A DNA stretch of 64,000 bases from Stappia indica (GCF_001696535.1 NZ_MBQE01000003.1:496001-560000); one strand, 5' to 3'; counted from the stretch's first letter, positions 43,952-54,109 are shown. Translations and numbers: made by a program. Notes: generated from the sequence alone by a model not told the origin.

Positions 43952-46900
43952 ATGTCCTGGAACGCGCGACATCGCAGTGAACGCGGCCTTCCGCAGGAAG
44001 ATGGCTACGGGCGCGAGGCGCAGGGTGAGCCGGAAAGCTGGTACGAGCCGCGGCGCCGGGCACCGGCCGCCGAGCCGCAGCGCGGAGACCGGGCGAGGGC
44101 GCGCGAGCAGCTCAACGATGTCGCCGATGCCCTGGGCCGCCTGATGGACGCGCCGCAGCCGGCCGCCGCCGGCAACCGCCAGGCGCGCCGCGCCGCCGCC
44201 GCCCGCGCCCGCAACGAACGCCCCGCCGCTCCCGCCGCGGCGCCCTCCGGTTCACCTGCCGGATCGCGCAGCGGCCGGATCGAGGCCGTGCTGAGCGCGC
44301 TGGACCGGCTGGACCGCCGGGTCGAGGACATGTCCCACGAGGCGGAAGCCGAGCAGCGCAGCATGCGGCCGGCCAGGGCCGCTGCAGCCCACGCTCAGGC
44401 TCCGACCCGTGCGTCGCGCCGTCCCGCGCCGCCGCAGGCCCGCGACGAGTGGAACGCGGACTGGCGCGACGAGGCCTATGATGCCCCGCGCGATGCGCGC
44501 CGCGAGGCCGGTTACGACACGCGTCATGCCGCTGCCTGTGACGAGCGCGAGCCGGACTACGACGACCGGCCGCACGAGAGCTACGACGATGCCCGCCAGG
44601 CGGCCGCCGCCCCGCGCGGCGACTGGCGCGAGGCGCACGAGGACGACTACCGCCGTCCGTCGGCCTGGCGCGAGGAGCGCGCCGAAGAGGACCTGCGCCC
44701 GCTGATCCGCGATCTCGCCCAGCGGGTCGACCGCGCCTCCGGTGCCCGCGACGACCAGCTCGGCGTGCTCCGCCGCGAGATCGCCGACCTGCGCGGTTTC
44801 CTGACCCAGAGCCTGCGCGCCGAGCGCGAGCGTGTCGCCTCCCGCGATACCGGCGAGATGCGCCGCCTGTCGGATGCGGTGGAGCGCCTGCGTGCCGACC
44901 GCGGCGATATGCGGCTCGTTCGCGAGGTCCGGGCCGAGATTTCCGACCTGCGCTCGATGATCGGCCAGTCCAATGTCGAGGGCATGCTGCAGACGCTGGA
45001 AAGCGGCTACGCACACCTGGTGCAGCGCCTCGACGAGATGTCCCGCGACCGGCTGGAGCCGCGGCTGGTTGCCGATCTCGGCCGCCGTCTCGCCGATATC
45101 GAGGACGCCTTCCGCATCGTGCCGCGCGGCGATCAGCTCGCAGCGCTTGACGACCGCGTCGCCGATATCGGCCACCGGGTGGAGGAGCTGGTCCGCCGCA
45201 GCGGCGGTGCCGATCTCGACCTGCTGCGCGGCGAGATCCGCGCGGTGCGCGACCTCGTCGAGCGCTTCGACGTCGGCGACCTGCTCGCCGGCATCGACGA
45301 GCGCATGAGCGCGCTGTCGCAGCGTTTCGACACCATCGACCGGCTGGTCGAGGAGCAGCGCCATCTCGCCGAGCGGATGGGTGCCATCGAGCACCGGCTG
45401 CCGAAGTCCGGCGCCGTCGACCGGCTTCAGGATCGCCTGGAAGAGATCGCCAGCATGCTGGCGGACGACCGCAACACCCGCAACGACCCGCAGCTCGACG
45501 AGAAGCTGGGCGAGATCGCCGGCCGGCTGAAGCGGATCGAGAACGCGCGGCAGATGCCGCCCAGCTACGACGCGGCCTTCACGCTGCTGGAAAAGCGGCT
45601 CGCCGCCATCGACGGCAAGATCAACGCCCTCGACCGGCCGGACCGGGTGACGCTCGTCGCCGAAGGCCAGCAGGCCAGTATCGAGGCGGACCTGATCGCG
45701 CGCCTCGAGGCCGGCATCGCCAATCTCAACGAGCGCTTCGACGCGGGCCGCACGTCCGCCGGTGGCGACGAGTTCGAGACCCTGCGCCGTGAGATCGCCT
45801 CGCTGCGCGACAGTGTTTCCCAGCCGGTTTCGGTGAACGACCTGGAAGCGCAGCTGCGCGACCTTGCCGAGGCGGTGAACCGCGGGGCGGCCAGCGACGA
45901 CGCGGCGGTGCTGTCGCAGGTCGAGGACAAGATCGCGGCGCTTGCCGCAAAGCTCGATGCGGCCGACAGCGGCTTTGCCCGTCTCGGCGAGATCCAGAAC
46001 GCGCTGCAGTCGGGTGGGGCAGGGGGCGGCGATGTCGCCCAGGCCCTGCGCGGCGACCTCCACCGCCTGATGGAGGCAGCGACCAGCTCCGAGCGCCGGG
46101 CGCGCGAGTCCATGGACAGCGTCCAGGACGTGCTGGCCTCGATCAATAACCGCCTGATGGCGCTGGAGCAGGACACCCGCGTCGCCATGATGCCGGCCCC
46201 GGGGCCGGAGGACGACCGTCCGCTGGAGCCGGGCTCGGGCAAGCCGCGCGTGCGCCAGCAGGCGCAGCCGCGCATGGACGCGCCCGTGATGCCGCGTGCC
46301 GAGATGCCGTTCGCTGCAGCCGGGGCCGCTGCTCCGGTGCCGCCGCAGCGCCCGGCCGCCCGGCCGGCCGGTGCACGGCCCGCCGCGCCGATGGGGGCTG
46401 CGCGTACCGGCGCCCAGCCGCAGGACGGACGCGACCGCAAGGCGGACTTCATCGCGGCTGCCCGCCGCGCCGCGCAGGCGGCCAGCGAGGAGGCCAATGC
46501 CTCCGGCTCGGGCCTGTCCTTCGCGGGCCTTACGGGCTCGTCCTCGTCCGACGACAAGCCGCGCGCCAGCGCTGCCGGCTGGCTGCGCTCCAAGCTCGGC
46601 CGTGGCAAGGCCAAGGACAAGGACGCGCCGGAAGCCGTTGTCGCAGCCGAGGCGGTGGAGCCGCGGCCGCTGGCCGGCGACCGCCGCGAGGGCCCGCGTT
46701 CGGATGCCGCGCGCAGCCGCCGCGAGGAGCTGGCCGAGGACCTGCGGGCCGACATGCGTGCAGCCGATCCGGTCGAGGCCGAGGACGGCGCGACGGAAGA
46801 CAAGGGCGGCCGCAGGCTGTTCTCCGCAGGCGGCCGTCGTGCCGTGATGCTGGCCGCCGCCGCGGTCATCATCGCCGTCGGCGCGCTGCAGATCTTCAAG

Positions 46901-48271
46901 CTGGTCTCGCCGTCCGAGAGCGATGTCGCGTCGCTGCAGACGCCGCCGACCATCGAGGCGACGGCCAATGTGCCGGCCCTCGCAAGCGCCGACACGGGCG
47001 CCGCTGCCGCCGGTGCCGCAACCGAGGCGCCAAGGGCACGGCAGCTCGCGAGCGAGGCGCCGCCCGAACAGGCATCGCCGCCGCCGGCTGCCACGTCCAC
47101 GGCGGATGCCGGGATGAGCGGCATGGACATGCCGGACCTGGTGCAGGACGGCCCGGCCATGAGCACGGCCGACGTGCCGCCGGCAGGGGCGGAAGCCGCG
47201 CCTGCCTCCGAGCCGGGAACCGACCTTGCCTTTGCGCCGCCGGCGGTGTCCGGCAATGCCTTCTCGACCGCACCGGGCGCCATTCCCGGCATGATCCCCG
47301 GTGCGCAGTTCCAGACGCCGGGCAGCGCGCCGGCCTCGCTCGACCTTGCGTCCCGCACCACGGCGATGGCGCCGGCCGGTCCGGCTGCGGGTGCGGCCAT
47401 CGGCGGCATTCCGGCCGAAGCCGGCCCCGTCGTCCTGCGTCAGGCGGCCGCCGGCGGCGATCCGGCAGCGCTGTTCGCGATCGCGGTCAACTATACGGAA
47501 GGCACCGGCGTCCAGCCGGACCTGAAGCAGGCCGCCAGCTACTACCGCAAGGCTGCCGATGCAGGTCTTGCGCCCGCCCAGTACCGCCTCGGCAGCCTGT
47601 ACGAGAAGGGCCGCGGCGTGGAGAAGAACCTGGAGACGGCCCGCGACTGGTATCGCCGCGCCGCCGAGCAGGGCAATGCCAAGGCCGCGCACAATCTCGC
47701 GGTGCTCTACGCGGAGGGCCTGTCCGGCACGCCGGAGTTCAACGACGCCTCCTACTGGTTCAAGAAGGCCGCCAATTTCGGCCTCGCCGACAGCCAGTAC
47801 AATCTCGGCATTCTCTATGCCCGCGGGCTCGGCCTCGAGAAGAACCTGGTCGAGAGCTACAAGTGGTTCGCCCTTGCCGCCCGCCAGGGCGACCGGGACG
47901 CCGGCAACAAGCGCGACGAGCTGGCCAACATGCTCTCCCGCGAGCAACTGGCCGAGGCCCGCATCGCCGTGGAGACCTGGAAGGAAGCCCCGCGCGCCCC
48001 TGCGGCGAACCAGGTGGAGTTCAACCCGGCCTGGTCGGTGCCCGCCGAAATCGAGGCGCCGCGCGCCAACGTGTCGCTGGACCCGCGCGAGATGGTGATG
48101 AACGCGCAGAAGCTGCTGGCCGAGCGCGGCTTCGATCCGGGCACGCCGGACGGCCAGATCGGGCCGCGCACCCGCGAGGCCGTGCGTGCCTTCCAGCAGG
48201 CCAACGGCCTGCCGGTCACCGGTGCGATCTCGGCCGATCTGGTGAAGGCGCTGGCCGGAGAGAACATCTGA
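43952..48271 (+). CDS. podJ: PodJ-like polar localisation protein
   Basis: A 1439-aa protein. Its long Arg/Glu-rich N-terminal part (about 1-720) is mostly coiled coil with recurring R-R-E-I-A-x-L-R segments. A Pro/Ala-rich disordered linker follows (about 740-950), then one membrane segment (about 963-985), a periplasmic linker, four or so Sel1-type repeats (about 1165-1330, for example AAEQGNAKAAHNLAVLY) and a C-terminal peptidoglycan-binding domain (about 1378-1438, GFDPGTPDGQIGPRTREAV). This is the architecture of PodJ, which organises the pole in Caulobacter and Agrobacterium. The ATG at 43952 follows GAGAGG. It is followed by a terminator. Confidence 0.85.
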   Translation: MSWNARHRSERGLPQEDGYGREAQGEPESWYEPRRRAPAAEPQRGDRARAREQLNDVADALGRLMDAPQPAAAGNRQARRAAAARARNERPAAPAAAPSGSPAGSRSGRIEAVLSALDRLDRRVEDMSHEAEAEQRSMRPARAAAAHAQAPTRASRRPAPPQARDEWNADWRDEAYDAPRDARREAGYDTRHAAACDEREPDYDDRPHESYDDARQAAAAPRGDWREAHEDDYRRPSAWREERAEEDLRPLIRDLAQRVDRASGARDDQLGVLRREIADLRGFLTQSLRAERERVASRDTGEMRRLSDAVERLRADRGDMRLVREVRAEISDLRSMIGQSNVEGMLQTLESGYAHLVQRLDEMSRDRLEPRLVADLGRRLADIEDAFRIVPRGDQLAALDDRVADIGHRVEELVRRSGGADLDLLRGEIRAVRDLVERFDVGDLLAGIDERMSALSQRFDTIDRLVEEQRHLAERMGAIEHRLPKSGAVDRLQDRLEEIASMLADDRNTRNDPQLDEKLGEIAGRLKRIENARQMPPSYDAAFTLLEKRLAAIDGKINALDRPDRVTLVAEGQQASIEADLIARLEAGIANLNERFDAGRTSAGGDEFETLRREIASLRDSVSQPVSVNDLEAQLRDLAEAVNRGAASDDAAVLSQVEDKIAALAAKLDAADSGFARLGEIQNALQSGGAGGGDVAQALRGDLHRLMEAATSSERRARESMDSVQDVLASINNRLMALEQDTRVAMMPAPGPEDDRPLEPGSGKPRVRQQAQPRMDAPVMPRAEMPFAAAGAAAPVPPQRPAARPAGARPAAPMGAARTGAQPQDGRDRKADFIAAARRAAQAASEEANASGSGLSFAGLTGSSSSDDKPRASAAGWLRSKLGRGKAKDKDAPEAVVAAEAVEPRPLAGDRREGPRSDAARSRREELAEDLRADMRAADPVEAEDGATEDKGGRRLFSAGGRRAVMLAAAAVIIAVGALQIFKLVSPSESDVASLQTPPTIEATANVPALASADTGAAAAGAATEAPRARQLASEAPPEQASPPPAATSTADAGMSGMDMPDLVQDGPAMSTADVPPAGAEAAPASEPGTDLAFAPPAVSGNAFSTAPGAIPGMIPGAQFQTPGSAPASLDLASRTTAMAPAGPAAGAAIGGIPAEAGPVVLRQAAAGGDPAALFAIAVNYTEGTGVQPDLKQAASYYRKAADAGLAPAQYRLGSLYEKGRGVEKNLETARDWYRRAAEQGNAKAAHNLAVLYAEGLSGTPEFNDASYWFKKAANFGLADSQYNLGILYARGLGLEKNLVESYKWFALAARQGDRDAGNKRDELANMLSREQLAEARIAVETWKEAPRAPAANQVEFNPAWSVPAEIEAPRANVSLDPREMVMNAQKLLAERGFDPGTPDGQIGPRTREAVRAFQQANGLPVTGAISADLVKALAGENI

Positions 48272-48316
48272 CCCGGCCGCCTGCCCGGTCGCTGGCGGAC
48301 GCATTCAGGGAAAGGG

Positions 48317-48345
48317 ACGGGCGCAGCCGCAAATGCGCCCGTTTC
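48317..48345 (+). terminator. Hairpin terminator after podJ
   Basis: A 9-bp stem (48317-48325 with 48334-48342) with an 8-base loop is followed by TTC only. It lies 46 bases after the podJ stop. Confidence 0.6.
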
Positions 48346-48505
48346 ACGTTGACATAAGGGAAGCTGGCAGGCTTTATCCTTAGGAAAAGCATGGGCTTCC
48401 GGGGGCTGCGAACCTCAATCGCCACAGGCGTGGAACGCAGCGGGCCATTTCATCAACCACCACGCCGCCCGTCGGGGACGAGCGGCCACAAGCCGCCGGT
48501 GTGCC

Positions 48506-49441
48506 GTGCAAGTTTACCTGCCCATCGCCGAACTGCCGATCAACATGTTCATGGTGTTCGGGATGGGTGGTGCCGTCGGCTTCCTGTCGGGCCTGTTCGG
48601 TATCGGCGGCGGGTTCCTGCTGACGCCCCTGTTGATCTTCTCCGGCATCCCGCCGGCCATCTCCGTCGCCACCGTCACCACCCAGGTCGTCGCCTCCTCG
48701 ACATCCGGCGTCGTCGCCTACTGGCGGCGCAAGATGATCGACTTCAAGCTCGCCTGGATGCTGCTGGTCGGCGGTGTCGTCGGCTCGGCGGTCGGCGTGT
48801 GGCTGTTCGGCATCCTGCAGACGCTCGGCCAGCTCGACCTGGTTATCTCGCTGTCCTACGTCACCTTTCTCAGCGCCATCGGCGGGCTGATGCTGTTCGA
48901 GTCCCTGCGCGCGATGGCGCGGCGACGGTCCGGCGCCAAGGTGACGGCGCGCCGGCCGGGGCAGCACAACTGGGTCCACGGCCTGCCGCTGAAGATGCGG
49001 TTCTACCGCTCGCGGCTTTACGTCAGCATCATCCCGATCATCGGGCTGGGCGCCATCATCGGCTTTCTGGGCACGATCCTGGGCATCGGCGGCGGCTTCA
49101 TGATGGTGCCTGCGCTGATCTACCTTTTGCGGGTGCCGACCAACATCGTCATCGGCACCTCGCTGCTGCAGATCCTGGTGACCATGGCCGCGGCCACCGT
49201 GCTGCATGCTATGTCGACGCAATCGGTCGATATCGTGCTGGCCATGCTGTTGATGGTCGGCGGCGTCATCGGCGCGCAGTTCGGCGCGCGCATGGGGCAG
49301 AAGCTGCGCGGCGACCAGTTGCGCCTGCTGCTGGCGCTGCTGGTGCTCGGCGTCGGCGTGCGCTTTGCCGTCAATCTGCTGGTGCAGCCGGAAGAGCTCT
49401 ACGCGGTCGATCCCGCGCCGATCCTGGAGCCGGCGCAATGA
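48506..49441 (+). CDS. TauE/SafE-family sulfite/organosulfonate exporter
   Basis: A 311-aa inner-membrane protein with about eight helices in two repeats, each with the glycine-rich motif GLFGIGGGFLLTPLL (about 28-42) and GTILGIGGGFMMVPALIY (about 190-207). TauE/SafE proteins are thought to export sulfite or sulfonates. Start is GTG 48506. It overlaps the TIGR02186 gene in ATGA; this pairing is a known conserved one in alphaproteobacteria. Confidence 0.9.
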   Translation: MQVYLPIAELPINMFMVFGMGGAVGFLSGLFGIGGGFLLTPLLIFSGIPPAISVATVTTQVVASSTSGVVAYWRRKMIDFKLAWMLLVGGVVGSAVGVWLFGILQTLGQLDLVISLSYVTFLSAIGGLMLFESLRAMARRRSGAKVTARRPGQHNWVHGLPLKMRFYRSRLYVSIIPIIGLGAIIGFLGTILGIGGGFMMVPALIYLLRVPTNIVIGTSLLQILVTMAAATVLHAMSTQSVDIVLAMLLMVGGVIGAQFGARMGQKLRGDQLRLLLALLVLGVGVRFAVNLLVQPEELYAVDPAPILEPAQ

Positions 49442-50226
49442 CCGGCCGCCGCATCCTCCTGCCGGTCCTCGGCCTGTTCGCCGCTTTGACCGCGCAAGCG
49501 GGCGCGCCGGTGCGGGCGGAGAGCCTGACCGCAGCACTGTCGGCCGACGTGGTGCGGATCGAGTCCAACTATACCGGCACCAACATCGTCGTCTTCGGCG
49601 AGATCGCCCGCGACGCGGGAACGGTCGGCCGGCCCGACCCCTATGACATTGCGGTGGTCGTCTCCGGTCCGGAGAGCGACATCACCACCCGTCGCAAGGG
49701 GCGGTTCCTCGGGATCTGGGTCAACCGCGACGCCGAGGTCTTTGCCGATGTGCCGAGCTTCCTTGCTGTGCATACGACCCGGCCGCCGCACGAGCTCTCC
49801 TCGCGCGCGATCCTGGAAGAGCACCGGATCGGCCTGAACTTCCTCAACCTGCGGATTGCCCGTCCCTCGGACGTGCCGATCAGCGATCGCGACAATTTCC
49901 GCGCCGCCTTCCTGCGCCTGCGCCAGGCCAGCGGCCTTTATTCCGAGCGCCACGATGTCATCGACTTCCTCGGCAATTCGCTGTTCCGCACCTCGGTCGC
50001 GCTGCCGGCGAACATTCCCGTCGGCGACTACAAGGTGACGGCCTATCTGCTGCAGGGCGGCACGCTGCTGGCCGAGACGCAGATGCCGCTGCGCGTCGCC
50101 AAGACCGGCTTCGAGCAATACACCTATATTTTCGCGCATCAATATTCGGCAGCCTACGGTCTGCTGGCGGTGCTGCTGGCGGTGTTTACCGGCTGGCTGG
50201 CCGGAGTGATCTTCCGCCGCGACTGA
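49438..50226 (+). CDS. TIGR02186 family membrane protein
   Basis: A 262-aa protein with a signal peptide (about 1-27), a beta-rich periplasmic domain (about 30-220, with IESNYTGTNIVVFGEI and DPYDIAVVVSGP) and a C-terminal membrane helix (about 236-258). The family is found almost only in alphaproteobacteria beside TauE/SafE permeases. Its role is unknown; it may serve as an accessory subunit. The ATG overlaps the upstream stop. Confidence 0.88.
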   Translation: MTGRRILLPVLGLFAALTAQAGAPVRAESLTAALSADVVRIESNYTGTNIVVFGEIARDAGTVGRPDPYDIAVVVSGPESDITTRRKGRFLGIWVNRDAEVFADVPSFLAVHTTRPPHELSSRAILEEHRIGLNFLNLRIARPSDVPISDRDNFRAAFLRLRQASGLYSERHDVIDFLGNSLFRTSVALPANIPVGDYKVTAYLLQGGTLLAETQMPLRVAKTGFEQYTYIFAHQYSAAYGLLAVLLAVFTGWLAGVIFRRD

Positions 50227-50280
50227 CACGTATTCGCGCAAAACACCCGCCAACAGCGGGACACAAGCGCGGAGGAGCAC

Positions 50281-50778
50281 GTGGCAGCGACCAAACCAGA
50301 CCTCACCCGTTTCGCGGCCCAGCCGGGCCCGGCTGTCGCCGTGCGGCTCGGCTATGCCGGGCTGCTCCCTTTCGTCTTCGCCGCGTTCTATCTCAGCTAT
50401 GCAGCGATACCGGGCGTCCAGCCGCCCTTCGTCGAGCCGACAGCCCATGCGGCGGCGATCTATGGCGCGGTGATCCTGTCGTTCCTTGGCGGCGTGCGCT
50501 GGGGCATCGCCATGGCCGGACGCCAGCGGGGCATGCGCGAATTCGTGCTGTCGGTGTTGCCGTCGCTGCTGGGCTGGGGCGCCGCGCTCCTGCCGCCGGT
50601 TGCGGCAATGGTGGTGCTGGCGGGCGGGTTCCTGATGCAGGCGGGTTGGGACCAGCGGGCCGCAGCCACGGGTTCCCTGCCGCTGTGGTATGCGACGTTG
50701 CGCAGGCGGCTCAGCGTGGTGGTCACCGTGGCGCTGCTGGTGGCGGCTGCCGGCTTGCTGATGGGCCGCGTGGCGTAA
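50281..50778 (+). CDS. DUF3429 membrane protein
   Basis: A 165-aa protein with five predicted helices and the family block YGAVILSFLGGVRWGIAMAG (about 61-80). Conserved Trp and Arg follow (LLGWGAALLPPV, LPLWYATLRRRLSVVV). Function unknown. The GTG at 50281 follows GGAGGAGC; no ATG is available. It is convergent with pdeM, five bases apart. Confidence 0.85.
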   Translation: MAATKPDLTRFAAQPGPAVAVRLGYAGLLPFVFAAFYLSYAAIPGVQPPFVEPTAHAAAIYGAVILSFLGGVRWGIAMAGRQRGMREFVLSVLPSLLGWGAALLPPVAAMVVLAGGFLMQAGWDQRAAATGSLPLWYATLRRRLSVVVTVALLVAAAGLLMGRVA

Positions 50779-50783
50779 GGGGA

Positions 50784-51509
50784 TCAGTCGGAAACGAGAC
50801 GGGTGGCGGTAAAGGGATAAAGCCGGCCATCGCCGAGCATGAAGACGGAAAACTCGCGGGCCGGGAAATACGGGCCCCAGGCGGTGTCGAGAACGTTGAG
50901 CCCACCGGTGAACACCCCGAAGGCGGGCAGCACCAGCCGGGTTCCGTCGGTGGCAAAGCACGGGCGGCGCACGCTGCGGCCGTAGCGGCGGATGCGGGCA
51001 GCCGGATGCAGGTGTCCGGCGATCTCGCCCGGAGGGGCGCCGTCCTGCGGCTCGTGGCGGAACAGGAGGCCGCCGAGTGCGATTTCGTCCACCGTCTCGC
51101 CGCACAGCCCGACCGGCGCGATGGGGTCGTGGTTGCCGGTCACCCAGATCCACTCGCGGCCGAGCTGCAGCGTCGTCAGCATCGCCCGGTAGGAGGCGGG
51201 CAGGCGGTCGGAGCCCTCGCCGTCGTGGAAACTGTCGCCGAGCGCGATGACGCGGGTCGGCTGGAAGGCATCGATGGCCTCGGCCAGTTTTTCCAGCGTC
51301 GCGGCGGTATCGTAAGGGGGGAGCATCAGGCCCTTGCGGGCGAAGGACGAGCCTTTTTCGAAATGCAGGTCGGCTACGACGAGCGTGTTCTCGTCCGGCC
51401 ACCACATGGCACCGCTGTCGTGAAGGCCGACGATTTCGCCCGCGATGGAGATGTCATGGCAAACGGGTGCAAAGCGTCGCACCTCGTTGCGGGCAAGAAA
51501 CGGCCTCAC
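50784..51509 (-). CDS. pdeM: Ligase-associated DNA-damage-response endonuclease PdeM
   Basis: A 241-aa calcineurin-type metallophosphoesterase. Metal-site motifs in order are VVADLHFEKG (about 44-53), GDSFHDGEG (about 91), TGNHDP (about 124) and GHLHP (about 163). In known examples it pairs with an Lhr-like helicase and an ATP-dependent ligase in DNA repair. Start is GTG 51509, overlapping the lhr stop in GTGA, so it is coupled to the helicase. Confidence 0.92.
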   Translation of the reverse strand: MRPFLARNEVRRFAPVCHDISIAGEIVGLHDSGAMWWPDENTLVVADLHFEKGSSFARKGLMLPPYDTAATLEKLAEAIDAFQPTRVIALGDSFHDGEGSDRLPASYRAMLTTLQLGREWIWVTGNHDPIAPVGLCGETVDEIALGGLLFRHEPQDGAPPGEIAGHLHPAARIRRYGRSVRRPCFATDGTRLVLPAFGVFTGGLNVLDTAWGPYFPAREFSVFMLGDGRLYPFTATRLVSD

Positions 51510-54025
51510 TCCATAGCCTCCTTGACCAGATCGCCTGCGGCCCCTGCGAGAAGCGCTTCCTGCGCCTCGCCGAACACGGGTTCCTTGCCGATTTCCAGCA
51601 TCACCGGAACGGCAAGCGGCGAAACCCGCGCAAGGGAAGTATGCGCGATTCGCCCCCGAATTCGGGCAAGAAGTTCGCCCAATCTGGAGATATCCAGAAG
51701 TCCTGTCGCCGCATCCGCGAAAGTCGCCTGCAGCAGAATGTGATCCGGCTCGTGCCGGCGCAGAACGTCATAGATCAGATCGGCGGAGACCGTAACCTGC
51801 CGGCCGTTTTTTTCCTGGCCTGGAAACCGGCGCTCGATCAGTCCGGCGATGACCGCGCAGGTGCGGAAGGTGCGCTTCATCAGGCTGGATTCCGCCAGCC
51901 AGGCGTCGAGATCGTCGCCCAGCATGTCCTCGTCGAACAGCTCGTCGAGTGACAATTGGCCGCGTGCGATCAGGGCGTCGAGATCGCCCAGCCCCCACAC
52001 GGCCAGCGCGTAGTCGTTGGCGACGAAGCCCATCGGATGGGCGCCCAGCCGCTCCAGCCGCCGCGTCAGCAGCATGCCGAGCGTCTGGTGGGCAAGCCGC
52101 CCCTCGAACGGGTAGCAGACGAGATAGTGCTTGTCGGAACGCGGGAAGGTCTCGACCAGCAGCCCGTCGGGCTGCGGCAGGGCGGAGCGCAGTTTCTGGA
52201 TCTCCAGCCACTCGCGCACCTGGTGGGGCAGGGCCTGCCAGCTGGCCGGATCGGCGAGCATCGCCCGCACGCCGGCGGCGAGATACGTGGACAGCGGAAA
52301 CTTGCCGCCCTGATAGGAGGGGACCTTCGGCGCCTCGGCGCGGGCGCGCGAGACATAGGCCTCGTTCTCGCGCAGGCCTTCGAAGCGCAGGATCTCGCCG
52401 GCGAACAGGAACGTGTCGCCGAGGGCGAGCTGCTCGACGAACCACTCCTCCATCTCGCCGAGCATGCGTCCGCCGCGTCCGATCGGCGTGCGCCGTCCTT
52501 CCGACTTGGAGCGCACAAGCCGCACCTTGAGCATCGGCGCCTCGACGATGGTGCCGACATTCAGCCGGTACTGCTGGGCGATCTTGGGATGCGACAGGCG
52601 AAAGCGGCCGTCCGGTTGCCGCTTCAGCCGCGCATAGCGGTCGTAGGTCCGCAGCGCATAGCCGCCGGTCGCCACGAAATCGATCACCTGCTCGAACCGC
52701 TCCCAGGTCAGCTCGCGGTAGGATTCGGCCGAACGGATCTCGTCGAACAGCTCCAGCGGATCGAACGGACCGGCGCAGGCGCAGCCGAGCACGTGCTGGG
52801 CCAGCACGTCGAGCGCGCCCTTGCGCAGCGGCGGCGTGTCCTGCCGGCCGGCCCGCGAGGCATCGAGCGCGGCCTTGCACTCCAGCACCTCGAAGCGGTT
52901 GGCCGGCACCAGGATTGCGCGCGAGGGCTCGTCCATCCGGTGGTTGGCGCGGCCGATGCGCTGGGCGAGGCGGCTGGCCCCCTTCGGCGCGCCGACATTG
53001 ATGACGAGGTCGACATCGCCCCAGTCGATACCGAGGTCGAGCGAGGAGGTGCAGACGATGGCGCGCAAGGCGCCCGAAGCCATCGCCGCTTCGACCTTGC
53101 GCCGCTGGCCGACATCGAGCGAGCCGTGATGCAGGGCGATCGGCAGGTTGTCCTCGTTGGCGTGCCACAGCGCCTGGAACAGCATCTCGGCCTGCGAGCG
53201 CGTGTTGACGAAGACGAGCGAGGTCCGGTGCTGCGAGATGATCCGGTAGATGTCGGGCACCGCATGACGGGCCGAATGCCCGGACCAGGGCAGCCGCTCG
53301 TCGCTGTCGAGGATGGTGATGTCCGGCTCCGCGCCGCCGGCGACCGTGACGACGTCGGCAAGGGCGCGGGGGGCGTCCTCGCTCTGCGGCACCAGCCAGG
53401 CGCGCAGCTCGTCCGGTTCGGCGACCGTTGCCGACAGGCCGATGGTGCGAAGCGAGGGCGCGATCCGTCGCAGCGCGGCAAGACCGAGGGCGAGCAGGTC
53501 GCCGCGCTTGGAGGTCACCAGCGCGTGCAACTCGTCGAGGATCACCGTGTCGACGTCGGCGAGCATCTCGCGCCCCTGCGCGTCCGACAGGAGCAGGGCG
53601 ATCTGCTCCGGCGTCGTCAGCAGGATGTCCGGCGGGACCTGCTTCTGCCGCTGCCGCTTGTGGGCGGGCGTGTCGCCGGTGCGGGTCTCGATGCGGATGT
53701 CGAGGCCGATCCCTGCGACGGGGGCTTCGAGGTTGCGGGCGATGTCCACCGCCAGCGCCTTCAGCGGCGAGACGTACAGCGTGTGGACGCCCCGGCGCGA
53801 CCCGGCCGAACCGGGCTTGCGGCGCGGGCGCTCGGACAATGCGACGAGGCTGGGCAGGAAGCCGGCCAGCGTCTTGCCCGCGCCCGTCGGGGCGATCAGG
53901 AGCACCGAGCGGCGCGAGCGGGCCGTCTCCAGCAGCTCGAGCTGATGCGCGCGCGGGCTCCAGCCGCGGCTTTCGAACCAGCGGGAGAAGCGTTCCGGCA
54001 GAAGGGGTGGGGCTGCGGCATCCAT
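51506..54025 (-). CDS. Ligase-associated DEXH-box helicase (Lhr-Core type)
   Basis: An 839-aa superfamily 2 helicase. Walker A is APTGAGKT (45-52), motif II DELH (about 165), motif III LSATV (about 198), and motif VI HRPRQANHR-like QRIGRANHR (about 352). The Lhr-specific C-terminal region follows. It works with PdeM, an MBL exonuclease and the ATP ligase. The ATG at 54025 (MDAAAPPLL) fits the family; an upstream start would need extra filler codons. It is divergent from the exonuclease with 84 bases between. Confidence 0.92.
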   Translation of the reverse strand: MDAAAPPLLPERFSRWFESRGWSPRAHQLELLETARSRRSVLLIAPTGAGKTLAGFLPSLVALSERPRRKPGSAGSRRGVHTLYVSPLKALAVDIARNLEAPVAGIGLDIRIETRTGDTPAHKRQRQKQVPPDILLTTPEQIALLLSDAQGREMLADVDTVILDELHALVTSKRGDLLALGLAALRRIAPSLRTIGLSATVAEPDELRAWLVPQSEDAPRALADVVTVAGGAEPDITILDSDERLPWSGHSARHAVPDIYRIISQHRTSLVFVNTRSQAEMLFQALWHANEDNLPIALHHGSLDVGQRRKVEAAMASGALRAIVCTSSLDLGIDWGDVDLVINVGAPKGASRLAQRIGRANHRMDEPSRAILVPANRFEVLECKAALDASRAGRQDTPPLRKGALDVLAQHVLGCACAGPFDPLELFDEIRSAESYRELTWERFEQVIDFVATGGYALRTYDRYARLKRQPDGRFRLSHPKIAQQYRLNVGTIVEAPMLKVRLVRSKSEGRRTPIGRGGRMLGEMEEWFVEQLALGDTFLFAGEILRFEGLRENEAYVSRARAEAPKVPSYQGGKFPLSTYLAAGVRAMLADPASWQALPHQVREWLEIQKLRSALPQPDGLLVETFPRSDKHYLVCYPFEGRLAHQTLGMLLTRRLERLGAHPMGFVANDYALAVWGLGDLDALIARGQLSLDELFDEDMLGDDLDAWLAESSLMKRTFRTCAVIAGLIERRFPGQEKNGRQVTVSADLIYDVLRRHEPDHILLQATFADAATGLLDISRLGELLARIRGRIAHTSLARVSPLAVPVMLEIGKEPVFGEAQEALLAGAAGDLVKEAME

Positions 54026-54109
54026 CGGCTTCAGAGATAGTTGTTCCTTGTCTGTTCGTCGAGCCGGGGATGCATTTCCAATCCGCCCGAACACTCCTAC
54101 ATAGGGAGG

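Noticed and set aside
44252-48304. Long antisense frame through podJ.
   Set aside because: Same cause. The plus-strand protein has coherent domains and a ribosome site; the antisense frame is low complexity.
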